The notes under the pieces were generated by a model, which searched no databases, had not been told where the DNA came from, and was given only the letters and a program-made list of their open reading frames with translations. From the NCBI GenBank assembly GCA_018780435.1, contig JADMJS010000411.1, positions 1-51,437 of the forward strand: a stretch of DNA of 51,437 nt, read 5' to 3'. A program made the position numbers and the translations under genes. The DNA comes from Myxococcales bacterium (GTDB taxonomy: Bacteria > Myxococcota_A > UBA9042 > GCA-2863065). This document shows positions 15,816 to 24,955 of the stretch, piece after piece. Within the stretch, counting starts at the first letter, position 1, and every line of letters starts with the position of its first letter.

Positions 15816-18740
15816 CTACCCACCCTCAAGCATTCGAGTGACTCGCGCCGCCTCCGCGACGAGCTGCGCCGCCCCCACGCGCTCCGCGGACGCACGAGCC
15901 GCCGTCGCCCACTCGCGGGCCGTCGCGAGGTCGCCCGCCGCCAGCGCCGCTTCCGCCAGGAGGCGCTGCGACTCGGCGACGCCCTCGTCGTTTCCGAGGG
16001 CCTCGTGACGTGCGAGGGCGACGCGTAGGGTCTTCGTGGCGCCGTCGCCGTCGCCGCGCTTCAGCGTGACCTCGCCGAGGTTCGTTAGGATGTAGCCTTC
16101 GACGTGCACCAAGTCCCAGCGTTCGGCGGCGTGGAGCGCTTCGCGGAAGGCGGCTTCGGCGCGTTCGAGATCGCCGGCGAAGTAGTGGAGCGCGGCCCGG
16201 CCGTTGAGCGCGTCGACTTCCTCTTCGGCGGCACCGCCCGCGACGGCGTGTACCCGCGACGCCACGTAGGCCGCCTCGGCCGCGTCGAAGCGACCGGCGC
16301 GCAGGTGGGCGTGGCCCTCGAGGCGGCTGGTCGTGGAGCGGAGGCGGGCGAGCTCCGCGCCGTCGCCGTCCGGGGTGGACTGTCGCGCCTCGTCGAGGTA
16401 GGCGAGCGCGTCGTCGTGCTCGCCGCGTTTCACTGCGACGGCCGCGAGGCCTTGCAGCGCGACAGTGCGCGTCGCCCTGTCGGCACCCTGGAGGCGGCCC
16501 ACGTCGAAGGCCGCGCTGGCGTCGTCGAGGCGGCCGCGGTGTTCGTCGGCCCAGCCGAGCACGACGGCGGCGGCCGAACGTATTCGGGGGGAGGCGGCCT
16601 CGTCCATGCGGGCCTTGGCCAGCGCCGACGCCGGGTCGAGCTGGCCGGCCCGGAGGAGCTGTCCCGCGAGCCGCACGTCGGCGTCGGCGGCACGTTCGAG
16701 TGACGCGGCGGTCGGATCGCGCTGGTGGGCCCTCTCGGCGAGAGTGGCGGCGATGCGGCAGCGCTCGACGGCGTCGGTGAGACGCGGGGTCTCGGCGGCC
16801 CGAGCGGCGGCGCGTTCGGCGTAGGGCAGCGCGGCGGCGTCGTCGCCAGCGAGGGCGTAGTGCCGAGCGATCTGCGACAGCGCCCGCTCCCCGCGGCTGC
16901 TCTGGACCAGCCACTCGGCCGCGGCGCGGTGGAGGCGTCGAGCTCGTCGCGGCGACAGCGCCCGGAACGCCGCAGCCATCAGCGCCGGTCGGGCCGGCAG
17001 CCACGTCTGGTCACTGCCGCGCGTGAAGACGCCGACGTCCACGAGGCCGTCGAGCCGCGTCGCGGCGTCGGCGATCCCCATCGCCGCCATCGCCTCCGGC
17101 GTGATCCCGGTCCCGAGCACGGTCGCCGCGTCGATGGCCCGCTGTTCGCGCAACGAGAGCCGGCGCAGCGTCGCGAGCGAGAGCCAGTCGAGTGACGACG
17201 GCGTGCCGAGCTCCACGGGCGCCGCGCTGATGCGCCAAGGGCGAGAGCGCGTGTCGATGACGCCGTCGGCCTCGAGCGCCGTCAGGGCCAAGTCGACGAC
17301 GAGCGGGAGGCCGTCACTCAGGCGCGTCACCTCCCGGACGAGCCAGCGTGGAACATCCTCGGCGGCCGCAAGCGCGCTTCGAACCAGCGACTCCGCCCGC
17401 TTGGCGTCGAGCGGCGTCAGCTCGAGCTCGAGATGCCGGCGCAACGGGGCGCTGTCGGGTTCGGACACGAGCTGGCGACGACCGGCGCTCGCGAAGACGA
17501 TCGGGAGGGCGCTGCTCGCGAACGCCGCCAGGACCGGGCGCAAGCCGGCGAGCGTCGTCGCGCCATCGAACGCGAGGAGCACCGGAGAGCGCCGAGCGAG
17601 ACCGCTCAGCGCGAGCCCGAGGGCATCGTTACGTTCCCGCGCGGACACGCGGAACGCGCCGTGGAGCGTCATCGCCGCGAGCGCGTGAGTCGGGGCCGAA
17701 GACGCGTCGGCGTCGCTGATGACGAGGCGAGAGAGCCAGCGCTCGAAGCGCCGCTCGACCGTCTCCGGGCCGTCCTCCGGTCGCACGCGCGCGTCGGCGG
17801 CCAGCATGTGGACCAACGCGTCGAGGTCGCCACCGTCGGTCGGTGGCACGACGGCGCCCAGAACGGCCAGGTTCGGCACGTCGCGCCCGAGGCGGGCGGC
17901 GAACTCAGCCAGGAAACGTGAGGTACCAACGCCGGCACCGCCCGTAATGGCCACATGCGCCGGGGTGGCCGACCGCAGGCACTCGCGCGCCGCGTCGGCG
18001 ACGTCCTTGAGCTCGGCGTCTCGGCCCGTGAAGGGCAGCGGCATGCGACCGACGCTGGTCGTGAACAGGCGTTCGAGGCCGGCGCGTGGCCCGAGGACAC
18101 GCATGGCGCCCTCCGGGCCGTTCACCGGCACCAAGATGGCCGTGCGCGCGAGGCGTGCCGCGACCAAGGGCCCTGCGACGAGCTGTCCGGGCTCGGTGGC
18201 GAGGCGCCTTGCGACCTCGAAGGGCGCGCCAGCGCCAACTCGGTGACCCTGGGCGGTGGCAAGCGCGATGCGGCCCGCTTCGAGTCCACACGACGCGGCC
18301 GGGAGCCGCCCTGGCGCGTCGCCGCTCATCCCTTCGGTCAAGGCGATCGACTCGCGCGCCGCGATGACGGCCCTGCCAGCAGCGGAGGCGTGGTCGTCGT
18401 CGAGGAAGACGACGTCGAGCCCGCCCGGTCCAACGTGCGTGGGCTCACCGCCACGCCGAATCGCCACGCCGATGAGGGCGCCGAGCTGGTCCGCGAGGCG
18501 CGTCGCGAGCTCGTCGAGCTCGTCCTCATCTCGGCCGAGCGCGACTCGCACGCTGAGCACGACCGCCTCGGGAGCGGACGGGCCAGCCGCTTCCTGTGTC
18601 TTCACTCGGTCGCGCGACGGGCTGCGTCCGGGGCGGACCGCGTCGCTGCCGCCGACGGCTTCCCGCAACGGCAGGTCCATCGAGCTGGCGGTCTCGCCTT
18701 CAGAGAGACTCGTCCCCTCAGTCGAGGCGGGGGGGGTCAT
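15816..18740 (-). CDS. Cyclase-like / AAA / TPR signalling protein with degenerate P-loop
   Basis: A 974-residue cytoplasmic protein. After a disordered leader (1-55) comes a degenerate class III nucleotide-cyclase-like domain (about 58-225) without obvious metal-binding Asp pairs. An AAA_16-type ATPase module (about 235-560) follows, opening with FTGRDAELKDVADAA and the sequence ITGGAGVGTSRFL, in which the Walker A Lys is Thr273. Multiple TPRs complete the protein (about 620-970). The architecture equals the C-terminal part of the divergent Ser/Thr kinase (20396-23962), and the last 90 residues are clearly similar, so the two are paralogues. Its ATG overlaps the stop of the sigma-54 activator by 4 nt, indicating co-translation. 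It may be a non-hydrolysing scaffold or sensor; that role is inferred. Confidence 0.85.
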   Translation of the reverse strand: MTPPASTEGTSLSEGETASSMDLPLREAVGGSDAVRPGRSPSRDRVKTQEAAGPSAPEAVVLSVRVALGRDEDELDELATRLADQLGALIGVAIRRGGEPTHVGPGGLDVVFLDDDHASAAGRAVIAARESIALTEGMSGDAPGRLPAASCGLEAGRIALATAQGHRVGAGAPFEVARRLATEPGQLVAGPLVAARLARTAILVPVNGPEGAMRVLGPRAGLERLFTTSVGRMPLPFTGRDAELKDVADAARECLRSATPAHVAITGGAGVGTSRFLAEFAARLGRDVPNLAVLGAVVPPTDGGDLDALVHMLAADARVRPEDGPETVERRFERWLSRLVISDADASSAPTHALAAMTLHGAFRVSARERNDALGLALSGLARRSPVLLAFDGATTLAGLRPVLAAFASSALPIVFASAGRRQLVSEPDSAPLRRHLELELTPLDAKRAESLVRSALAAAEDVPRWLVREVTRLSDGLPLVVDLALTALEADGVIDTRSRPWRISAAPVELGTPSSLDWLSLATLRRLSLREQRAIDAATVLGTGITPEAMAAMGIADAATRLDGLVDVGVFTRGSDQTWLPARPALMAAAFRALSPRRARRLHRAAAEWLVQSSRGERALSQIARHYALAGDDAAALPYAERAAARAAETPRLTDAVERCRIAATLAERAHQRDPTAASLERAADADVRLAGQLLRAGQLDPASALAKARMDEAASPRIRSAAAVVLGWADEHRGRLDDASAAFDVGRLQGADRATRTVALQGLAAVAVKRGEHDDALAYLDEARQSTPDGDGAELARLRSTTSRLEGHAHLRAGRFDAAEAAYVASRVHAVAGGAAEEEVDALNGRAALHYFAGDLERAEAAFREALHAAERWDLVHVEGYILTNLGEVTLKRGDGDGATKTLRVALARHEALGNDEGVAESQRLLAEAALAAGDLATAREWATAARASAERVGAAQLVAEAARVTRMLEGG

Positions 18741-20275
18741 GTCGGCTCCCGTCGGTCCCGCGCCAGCCGGAGCTGGAGGGAACGCAACGAGACGGACAGC
18801 GCTTTGGCGGCCTCGGCGACGTTGCCGCCCGACGCCCCGAGCGCCGCTTCCACCGTCTCGCGAGGCAAATCCACGGCGCGGGGGGCGGCGCCGGTGCGCT
18901 GGATGTACTCGTGGAGCGTGGGGTGTGAGACCCCAAACAACCGAGCGACTTCATTGACGTTGTAGTCGGTGGCTTCGAGGGCCGCGCGCACGCCCTCCAC
19001 GTTCAGCGGCGTCCGGGCCTCGTCGCGCAACGCGGCCTCCGGTGCCACGGACGACCTCGGACGAGCGACCGCCGCGAGCGGCACCGTCTCGTCGTCGGCG
19101 TAGTCGCTCACGAGACGGATGGCCACGTTCTCGAGCTCTCGGATGTTGCCCAGGTAATCGCGCACGAGCAGCGCCTCCATCACGACGGCGGAGAGCCACG
19201 GCCGGCCCGGCGTGTTCAGCTTGTCGAGGCGTCCGGCACGCTTCAGCTCGCGTTCGAGGAGGCTCCTGAAGAGGGCCGGAATGTCCGAGCGTCGGGCGTC
19301 GAGCGGCGGGACGTCGATGCGGGCCGCGGCGAGGCGCTCAAGGAGCGGCCGCCGGAAGCGGCCTTCGACGGTCGCCCGCTCGAGGTCGGCATCGGTCGCC
19401 GCCAGGACGCGGGGGCGGTAGCGGCGTGCTTCGACGCCCCCGACGGGGAGCACCTCGGGGTTGGGCCCGACCGCGCGGAGCAGGGCGTCTTGGAGATCGA
19501 GCGACGCCGCACCGATCTCGTCGAGAAAGAGCGTCCCGCCGTCGGCGTGACCGAAGAGCCCGGGGCTCGCCGCATCGGCGCCGGTGAAGGCGCCCTTTAC
19601 GTGGCCGAAGAGGCTCGACATCGCGGTCCCGGACGAGAGCCCGGCCATGTTGACCGACACGAATCGGCTGGCACGTCGCGGGCCGTGGTCGTGGAGCGCG
19701 CGAGCGACTAGCTCCTTACCCGAGCCGGTTGGGCCGGTGATGAGCGCAGGGGCGGGTGGATCGCCCGTCATCGACGCCGCTCTCACGACACGCCGAGCGA
19801 GCGACCGGGCTGCGAGCGACCGACCGAAGTTCAGCGCCCCGGGCTCGGGGACAGCCGGGTCGTCCCACTCGAGCCAGAGGAGGGCGCGACTCCCGAGGCG
19901 AAGCGCCAGGCCTTGTGCCAGCCGATAGTCCGAGACGGTGACGGAAGGTGCCACAAGCTCGGTCCCGTCCAATGCGATGACGGACGAACACTCACCACGC
20001 GCGAGGGTCAGCCGCGTGTTCACCACCTGCAGGGTCATAGGCCGGCGGCTGACGCTCGGGTCGCCGAGAGGCACGCCGTCGTCGAAGACGGGGAAGAGTC
20101 GACCGAGCTCCACCGGGTGCCCGGCTCCGAGCCAAAGCCGAGCGCCCACGCGCGCCGGGTCCGAGTGCGCGGCGATCGTGAGCCGCAGGACGGGGAACCC
20201 CGCGGCGCTGAGGTCCGGGGGGCCATCGTCGTAGTCGACAGTGGGGACATCGAGAGGGGCGTTGATGCGGCTCAT
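18737..20275 (-). CDS. FHA-like sigma-54-dependent transcriptional activator with two Fis-type HTHs
   Basis: A 512-residue enhancer-binding protein. The N-terminal FHA-like domain (about 28-138) keeps ELGR and DPSVSRR, although the usual His after SR is Pro. The sigma-54-interacting AAA+ domain carries Walker A GPTGSGKE (181-188), the GAFTGA loop (228-233), Walker B GGTLFLDEI and a C-terminal GNIRELEN. Two separate Fis-like HTH motifs follow (about 427-460 and 471-507); one is normal. The ATG at 20275 has a GGAG 8 nt upstream. FHA domains bind phosphothreonine, so the divergent Ser/Thr kinase (start 20396) is the obvious candidate partner, as in known myxobacterial FHA-activator/kinase pairs. 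It overlaps the downstream cyclase-like/AAA/TPR gene by 4 nt. Confidence 0.92.
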   Translation of the reverse strand: MSRINAPLDVPTVDYDDGPPDLSAAGFPVLRLTIAAHSDPARVGARLWLGAGHPVELGRLFPVFDDGVPLGDPSVSRRPMTLQVVNTRLTLARGECSSVIALDGTELVAPSVTVSDYRLAQGLALRLGSRALLWLEWDDPAVPEPGALNFGRSLAARSLARRVVRAASMTGDPPAPALITGPTGSGKELVARALHDHGPRRASRFVSVNMAGLSSGTAMSSLFGHVKGAFTGADAASPGLFGHADGGTLFLDEIGAASLDLQDALLRAVGPNPEVLPVGGVEARRYRPRVLAATDADLERATVEGRFRRPLLERLAAARIDVPPLDARRSDIPALFRSLLERELKRAGRLDKLNTPGRPWLSAVVMEALLVRDYLGNIRELENVAIRLVSDYADDETVPLAAVARPRSSVAPEAALRDEARTPLNVEGVRAALEATDYNVNEVARLFGVSHPTLHEYIQRTGAAPRAVDLPRETVEAALGASGGNVAEAAKALSVSLRSLQLRLARDRREPT

Positions 20276-20395
20276 GTAGACTCCGTCTCCCATCATCGCC
20301 CATGTGACCACCAATGGCGAACGACGTGACGGGACAGGTGATGGCCGAGCGTTGCCCTTGATTCGAGCGACGTCGTGGCCGTACCTTGCCGGCCT

Positions 20396-23300
20396 ATGTC
20401 CTCCACCCCCGACTTGTACGGCGGCGCCCAGGCGCTCGTCGTCCCCGGCTTCGAACTCATCGGAGAGCTCGGACGCGGCGGTATGGGGGTCGTCCACCTC
20501 GCCCGCGACGAGCAGCTCGGCCGATTCGTCGCCGTCAAAGTGCTGACGGCGGGGAGGCTCGCGCACGCCTCGGCCGCCGAGCGCCTTCGGCGTGAAGCGA
20601 AGGCCCTGTCGCAGCTCTCGCACCCCGGGATTGTGACCGTATACGCCTTCGCCATGACGCCGCACGGTCCGTGCATCGTCATGGAGTATGTGAGTGGCGC
20701 GTCGCTCGGGACCGTGCTCGAAGGCGGGCCGATCGACACGAGCGCCTGGATCGAACTGTTGGCTCAAGCGGCCGACGCGCTCGACACCGCCCACCGCGCC
20801 GGCGTCGTCCACCGCGACGTGAAGCCGTCAAATCTGCTCGTGGTTCGAGACGGCACGCGGCAAACGCTGAAGGTCATCGACTTCGGCCTCGTCTCGTTCA
20901 GCGTCGACGCCCCCGATCGCCTCACGCGCGCTGGCGCCTATGTGGGGACGCCGTCCTACGCCTCCCCCGAACAGGCGCTCGGCCATGCGGTCGACGGCCG
21001 CGCCGACGTCTACTCGCTCGCCGTCGTCGCGCTCGAAGGGCTCACCATGGCGCGGCTCACGCGCACGGGAGTGGAGCCCGGCGCCGAGCTCTCCCAAGCG
21101 CTCGACCGCCCGAGCGCGCTGAGCCCAGACGTCGAGCGGGTCTTCGTCCGTGCGCTCGCGTTTCGGCCCGAGGACCGGCCTCCGACCCCGTCGGCGTTCG
21201 TCTCGGCGTTGCGATCGGCGCTGCAGCTCGACGCACCCGAGCGCGCGCTGACGCCGCCGCAACGCGTTCTACAATCCGCTTCCGGCTTTCACGCGGTGCT
21301 CCGAGTGGAGCTACCCGAGTCCCGCATCGGGGACGTCGCGGGCGGTGAGCGAGCGTGCCTCGACGCCATCGCACTCGCCGTGGAGCGCGCGCACGGCGCC
21401 ATCGCGAGCGTCGTCGAAGGAGCCATCGTCGCCGTGTTCGGCGCCGCAACCGGGACCTTACATCCGGCCGAACAAGCGCTCAGAGCCGGCTTCGAAGCCC
21501 GCGCGCGACTCACCGCCGCGTCGAACGGAGTGCGCCCTCGCGTCGCGGTCGCCGGCGCCTTCACTCGGATCGACGCGTCGCGAGCCCGCCTCCTCTCGGC
21601 TACTGGGCCCGCCTTCGCCGAAGCGCGCGTCCTCTGCAGCCAAGACGCCGACGCGCTCATCATCACCCCCGCCGTCTACGCGCGGGCTCGTGGCCTCGTC
21701 TCCGGGATCCTCCTTCCAGGCGCCGACCTGCCCGGAGACGCACTCGCCGTCGAGCCCTCGGGCGTGGAGCGCGACCTCGGAGAGCCCGACTTCTACGGCG
21801 TCCCCATCCCCTTCGTCGGCCGCGACGCCGAACTCACGGAGCTCCTCGCCCACGTGGACGACGTCGCTCTACGCCGCGAGGCCGGGGTCTTCGTCGTCGA
21901 GGCCGAGCAAGGGCTCGGAAGGACGCGGCTACTCCGCGAGCTCGCCACCGCGCTCGCGACGCGGGCTCAGCTCTATCTCCTCGAATTCGTTCGTCTCGCG
22001 GGCGACGACGGTCTCGAAGAGGGCCTGCTCCGGTCGCTCCGATCGCGGGCGGGGATCGGGCCGAACGACACCGAGACGGCGGTGCGGCTCAAGCTCGACT
22101 TCGCGCTCCGGCGAGCGGGCGTCGCCTTGGGCAGCGGCGACGACGTGTTGCTCGATGGCCTCTCTGCGCTCCTCCGGCGCCGCGACGGCGCGGCCGCGGA
22201 GACGCGGGCCGATGGCTTCGTCACAACCCTCGCTGCCTACTGGCGAAAATTGGCCGAGGCGGGGCCTCTCGTCGTGCTCGTCGACGACCTGCACCTCGGC
22301 GGTCGCGACGCGTCGCTCGTGCTTGAGCGACTCGTGCTCGGGGTTCGTGAGTCGCCGGTGGCCGTCGTGGTGTCCCGACTCCTTCGCCCCGAGTCAGACG
22401 CCTCGCCCACCCGGGCATTACGCCGGCTCAGGCCCCTTGCCGCCCACTCCGCCCGCGCCCTCGTCGGCGCGCTCCTCGCACGAGCCGGCTCGTCGCCGCT
22501 CCCGCTCCTCGAGAGTGTCGTCAGCGTCGCCGCTGGCGTCCCCGCGCGCCTCGAACAATGCCTCCACGATTTGGTGGACCGCGGCGTCCTCACGCCGGGG
22601 CCCCGCGATTGGGCCGTCGACCTCGACCGCGCCGCAGACGACCTCGCGGACGAGACCCAGCGCCGCCTGGACGGCCTCACCCCGCTCGCCCGGCGTACGC
22701 TCGAAGCCGCCGCGCTCGCCGGAGACCCCTGCTGGCGGGAACAGCTCGACGCCATGCTCGAAGCGCCCGCCGACGTGCAGGGGCTGGTCGATCACAGCCT
22801 CCTCCGGCTCAGTGGCGACGCACGCCTCCCGGGCGCGCAGGCGCTTGAGCTCGCGACCCCCGGGCTACGCGACGCCATCCTGGCCGGGCTCCCGATCGGT
22901 GCTCGCCGCGCACTCCACGAGAGCGCTGCCCGCTTTCTGTCGGATCGTCTCGCCACGCTCGGCCTCTCCATGGTCGCGACGCTCGTGAGGCACCTCGACG
23001 GCGCCGGGCTCCCCGAGGACGCCCTCCGCGCCACGATCCGAGGCGCCGAGCGCGCTGCGAAGGCCAACCAGCCGGCGAAGGCCGTGGCGCTCTACGATCG
23101 GGCGTTGGATCTCTCGAAGCGCCTCGGCCACGACGCGGACGACCTCGTGACGCCGTGGCTCACCCAGCTCTTGCTGGCCGGCGACCTCCCGCGGCTCGCC
23201 CACGTCACCGAATCGCTGCAGCCGTCGGAATCGGACCGCCTACTCCTGCGCGGACGTGCGCTTGAGCGCCTCGGTCGCTTCGAGTCCGCGGAAGCCGCGT

Positions 23301-23962
23301 ACCACGACGCGGCGCTCCTGGCCGGCGGCGCCACCCGGCGACGTGCGCAGGTCGCCGAAGCCGCGCTCGCGTCCAAACGCGGCGCCGAGGACGTCCTCGC
23401 GCGCCTCGAAGGCCTCGCCGCCGACGAGAGCGGGGACGAGTCCGCGGACAGTGAGGCCCATCGGCAGCTCGGCAACGCGCTCCTGCGGGCCGGGCGTTTC
23501 GACGACGGCGAGCGAGCCTTGGCGCGCGCGGCCGACCTTGCCGAGTCGGCCGACGACGTCGCGGCCGAGCTCGAGGCACAAAACGCGCTCGCAGCAGCCG
23601 CCTACTACCGGGGAGAGCTCGCTTTGGCTCAGCGGCGCTTTGGGGCCGCCCTGCGACTCGCCGAGCGCGGCCACATGGTGCAGCACGAGGCGCTCATCAA
23701 TAACAACCTCGCGGAGTTGCAGCTCGCGCTTGGCGAACTCCGCGCTGCGTCAGCGTCCGCCGCCAAGGCGCTGGCCCTCTACCGGGCGCTGGGCTCGGAC
23801 GAAGGCGTCGCCGACGCCGCACGAATCGCCTCGGCTTGCGCCCGAGCGCGCGGCGACGACGGGCGTGCGCTCTCCGAAGAGTCGCTCGCGGCGGCCCGCC
23901 GTACTGGGGTGGAGAGGCTCGTTTCAGCCGCAGAGGCTCAGCTCGCCGCCTCGTCGGGCTGA
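20396..23962 (+). CDS. Ser/Thr protein kinase fused to cyclase-like, AAA and TPR modules
   Basis: A 1188-residue protein. The Hanks-type kinase domain (about 20-275) has the Gly loop GELGRGGMGVVHLA, Lys48 in VAVKVL, HRDVKPSN (139-146), DFG (162-164) and GTPSYASPEQ. A degenerate nucleotide-cyclase-like domain follows (about 298-455), then an AAA_16-like module opening with FVGRDAELTELL (473 on), where the P-loop reads AEQGLGRT with Arg509 replacing the Lys. TPRs fill the remainder to the C-terminus. There is no membrane segment. The ATG at 20396 is used; a GTG 21 nt earlier is possible and neither has a good ribosome site. It is divergent from the FHA/sigma-54 activator, probably its substrate or partner. 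Its end overlaps the convergent rbgA by 25 nt. Confidence 0.92.
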   Translation: MSSTPDLYGGAQALVVPGFELIGELGRGGMGVVHLARDEQLGRFVAVKVLTAGRLAHASAAERLRREAKALSQLSHPGIVTVYAFAMTPHGPCIVMEYVSGASLGTVLEGGPIDTSAWIELLAQAADALDTAHRAGVVHRDVKPSNLLVVRDGTRQTLKVIDFGLVSFSVDAPDRLTRAGAYVGTPSYASPEQALGHAVDGRADVYSLAVVALEGLTMARLTRTGVEPGAELSQALDRPSALSPDVERVFVRALAFRPEDRPPTPSAFVSALRSALQLDAPERALTPPQRVLQSASGFHAVLRVELPESRIGDVAGGERACLDAIALAVERAHGAIASVVEGAIVAVFGAATGTLHPAEQALRAGFEARARLTAASNGVRPRVAVAGAFTRIDASRARLLSATGPAFAEARVLCSQDADALIITPAVYARARGLVSGILLPGADLPGDALAVEPSGVERDLGEPDFYGVPIPFVGRDAELTELLAHVDDVALRREAGVFVVEAEQGLGRTRLLRELATALATRAQLYLLEFVRLAGDDGLEEGLLRSLRSRAGIGPNDTETAVRLKLDFALRRAGVALGSGDDVLLDGLSALLRRRDGAAAETRADGFVTTLAAYWRKLAEAGPLVVLVDDLHLGGRDASLVLERLVLGVRESPVAVVVSRLLRPESDASPTRALRRLRPLAAHSARALVGALLARAGSSPLPLLESVVSVAAGVPARLEQCLHDLVDRGVLTPGPRDWAVDLDRAADDLADETQRRLDGLTPLARRTLEAAALAGDPCWREQLDAMLEAPADVQGLVDHSLLRLSGDARLPGAQALELATPGLRDAILAGLPIGARRALHESAARFLSDRLATLGLSMVATLVRHLDGAGLPEDALRATIRGAERAAKANQPAKAVALYDRALDLSKRLGHDADDLVTPWLTQLLLAGDLPRLAHVTESLQPSESDRLLLRGRALERLGRFESAEAAYHDAALLAGGATRRRAQVAEAALASKRGAEDVLARLEGLAADESGDESADSEAHRQLGNALLRAGRFDDGERALARAADLAESADDVAAELEAQNALAAAAYYRGELALAQRRFGAALRLAERGHMVQHEALINNNLAELQLALGELRAASASAAKALALYRALGSDEGVADAARIASACARARGDDGRALSEESLAAARRTGVERLVSAAEAQLAASSG

Positions 23963-24840
23963 GCCAGAGCCGCCTCGGCCTCGTTCGAGGCGGCGGGGTC
24001 CGGCTCCACGGCGATGCTCGGCGCGGGCGGCGCCTCGAGGCTCACGTGGCCGAGCTTCCCGGTCCGAAAGTCCTGCGTGACGAGGTGGGCCGCACGTTCG
24101 AAGTCCACGTCCCCCTTTCGGATGAAACAGGCCCGATGGCGCGCGATGGCTTCGAGTAGCGCGAGCGAGGTGCCCTCGACGGACTCCAGCTTGAAGCGGG
24201 CCATCAGCAGCTTCGGGTACGCCTGCACCATGTGTTCGATGAGGAAGAGTGCGATCTCCGTGATGTCGTAGGCATTTTCGCCGATGGCGCCCGACGCGGC
24301 GAGGCGGTGCGCGGCCGTCTGGTCCTTCAGGTGCGGCCACAACATTCCGGGCGAGTCCCAGACGTCAACGCCATTTCGGAGCTCGACGTATTTGGTCTCG
24401 CGCGTGACCGCCGGCTTGTTGCCGACCAAGGCCACGGTCTTGCCGGCGAGCGTGTTGATGAGCGTGGACTTCCCGACGTTGGGTATTCCAACGACCAACG
24501 CCCGGCACGCCCGCTTCGTCTGCGGCGAGAGAGTCTGACAGAGCTTCACGACTTTACGCGCGAGCTGGCTCTCACGCGCGTCCACCGGCAGCGCGGAGAC
24601 GCCGGCGCTCTTCTCGAAGTGGCGTACCCACTGTCGGGTGACGGCGCCGTCCGCGAGGTCGCTCTTGTTCATCAGCACGATACAGGGGCGCTGGCCCCGC
24701 AGCTCTCGCAGCACGGGGTTGGCGCTCGACTCCGGGAGCCGCGCGTCCACCACCTCGATGACCACGTCGGTCCTGTTCATGACCGTCTTCAGCTCGCGAA
24801 GCGCGGTGGCCATGTGGCCTGGATACCAACCGATCGCCAT
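23938..24840 (-). CDS. ylqF: Ribosome biogenesis GTPase YlqF/RbgA
   Basis: A 300-residue circularly permuted GTPase that acts in late assembly of the 50S ribosomal subunit. The family hallmark is present: the G4 motif NKSD (58-61) precedes the G1 P-loop GIPNVGKS (118-125) and G3 DSPG (162-165). The N-terminal signature GWYPGHMATA (4-13) and VVDARLPESSANP are diagnostic of RbgA/YlqF. The ATG at 24840 begins exactly at the family start (MAIGWYPGHM); the open frame extends upstream without similarity. The C-terminus has an Ala/Pro/Glu-rich extension of about 35 residues. It converges on the kinase gene with a 25-nt overlap. Confidence 0.95.
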   Translation of the reverse strand: MAIGWYPGHMATALRELKTVMNRTDVVIEVVDARLPESSANPVLRELRGQRPCIVLMNKSDLADGAVTRQWVRHFEKSAGVSALPVDARESQLARKVVKLCQTLSPQTKRACRALVVGIPNVGKSTLINTLAGKTVALVGNKPAVTRETKYVELRNGVDVWDSPGMLWPHLKDQTAAHRLAASGAIGENAYDITEIALFLIEHMVQAYPKLLMARFKLESVEGTSLALLEAIARHRACFIRKGDVDFERAAHLVTQDFRTGKLGHVSLEAPPAPSIAVEPDPAASNEAEAALAQPDEAAS

Positions 24841-24955
24841 TGAATCGTCCCCAAGGCCCGCGGGCCGTCCCCCCAAAGGACGCCCATGTCGCCCCGTGGG
24901 TCTCTTAGCCCACGGCGATCCGAAATGGCCAGAGAAGTCGACCGACTGCCTCGCA

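Noticed and set aside
20375..20390. Sigma-54-like -24/-12 sequence (TGGCCGTACCTTGCC) just before the kinase gene
   Set aside because: The GG and GC elements are one base too close for sigma-54, and the implied start site would fall inside the coding region.
23938..23962. Frameshift or misassembly suggested by convergent genes overlapping by 25 nt
   Set aside because: Both C-termini are plausible and uninterrupted; short convergent overlaps also occur at 6331-6359 in this compact sequence.
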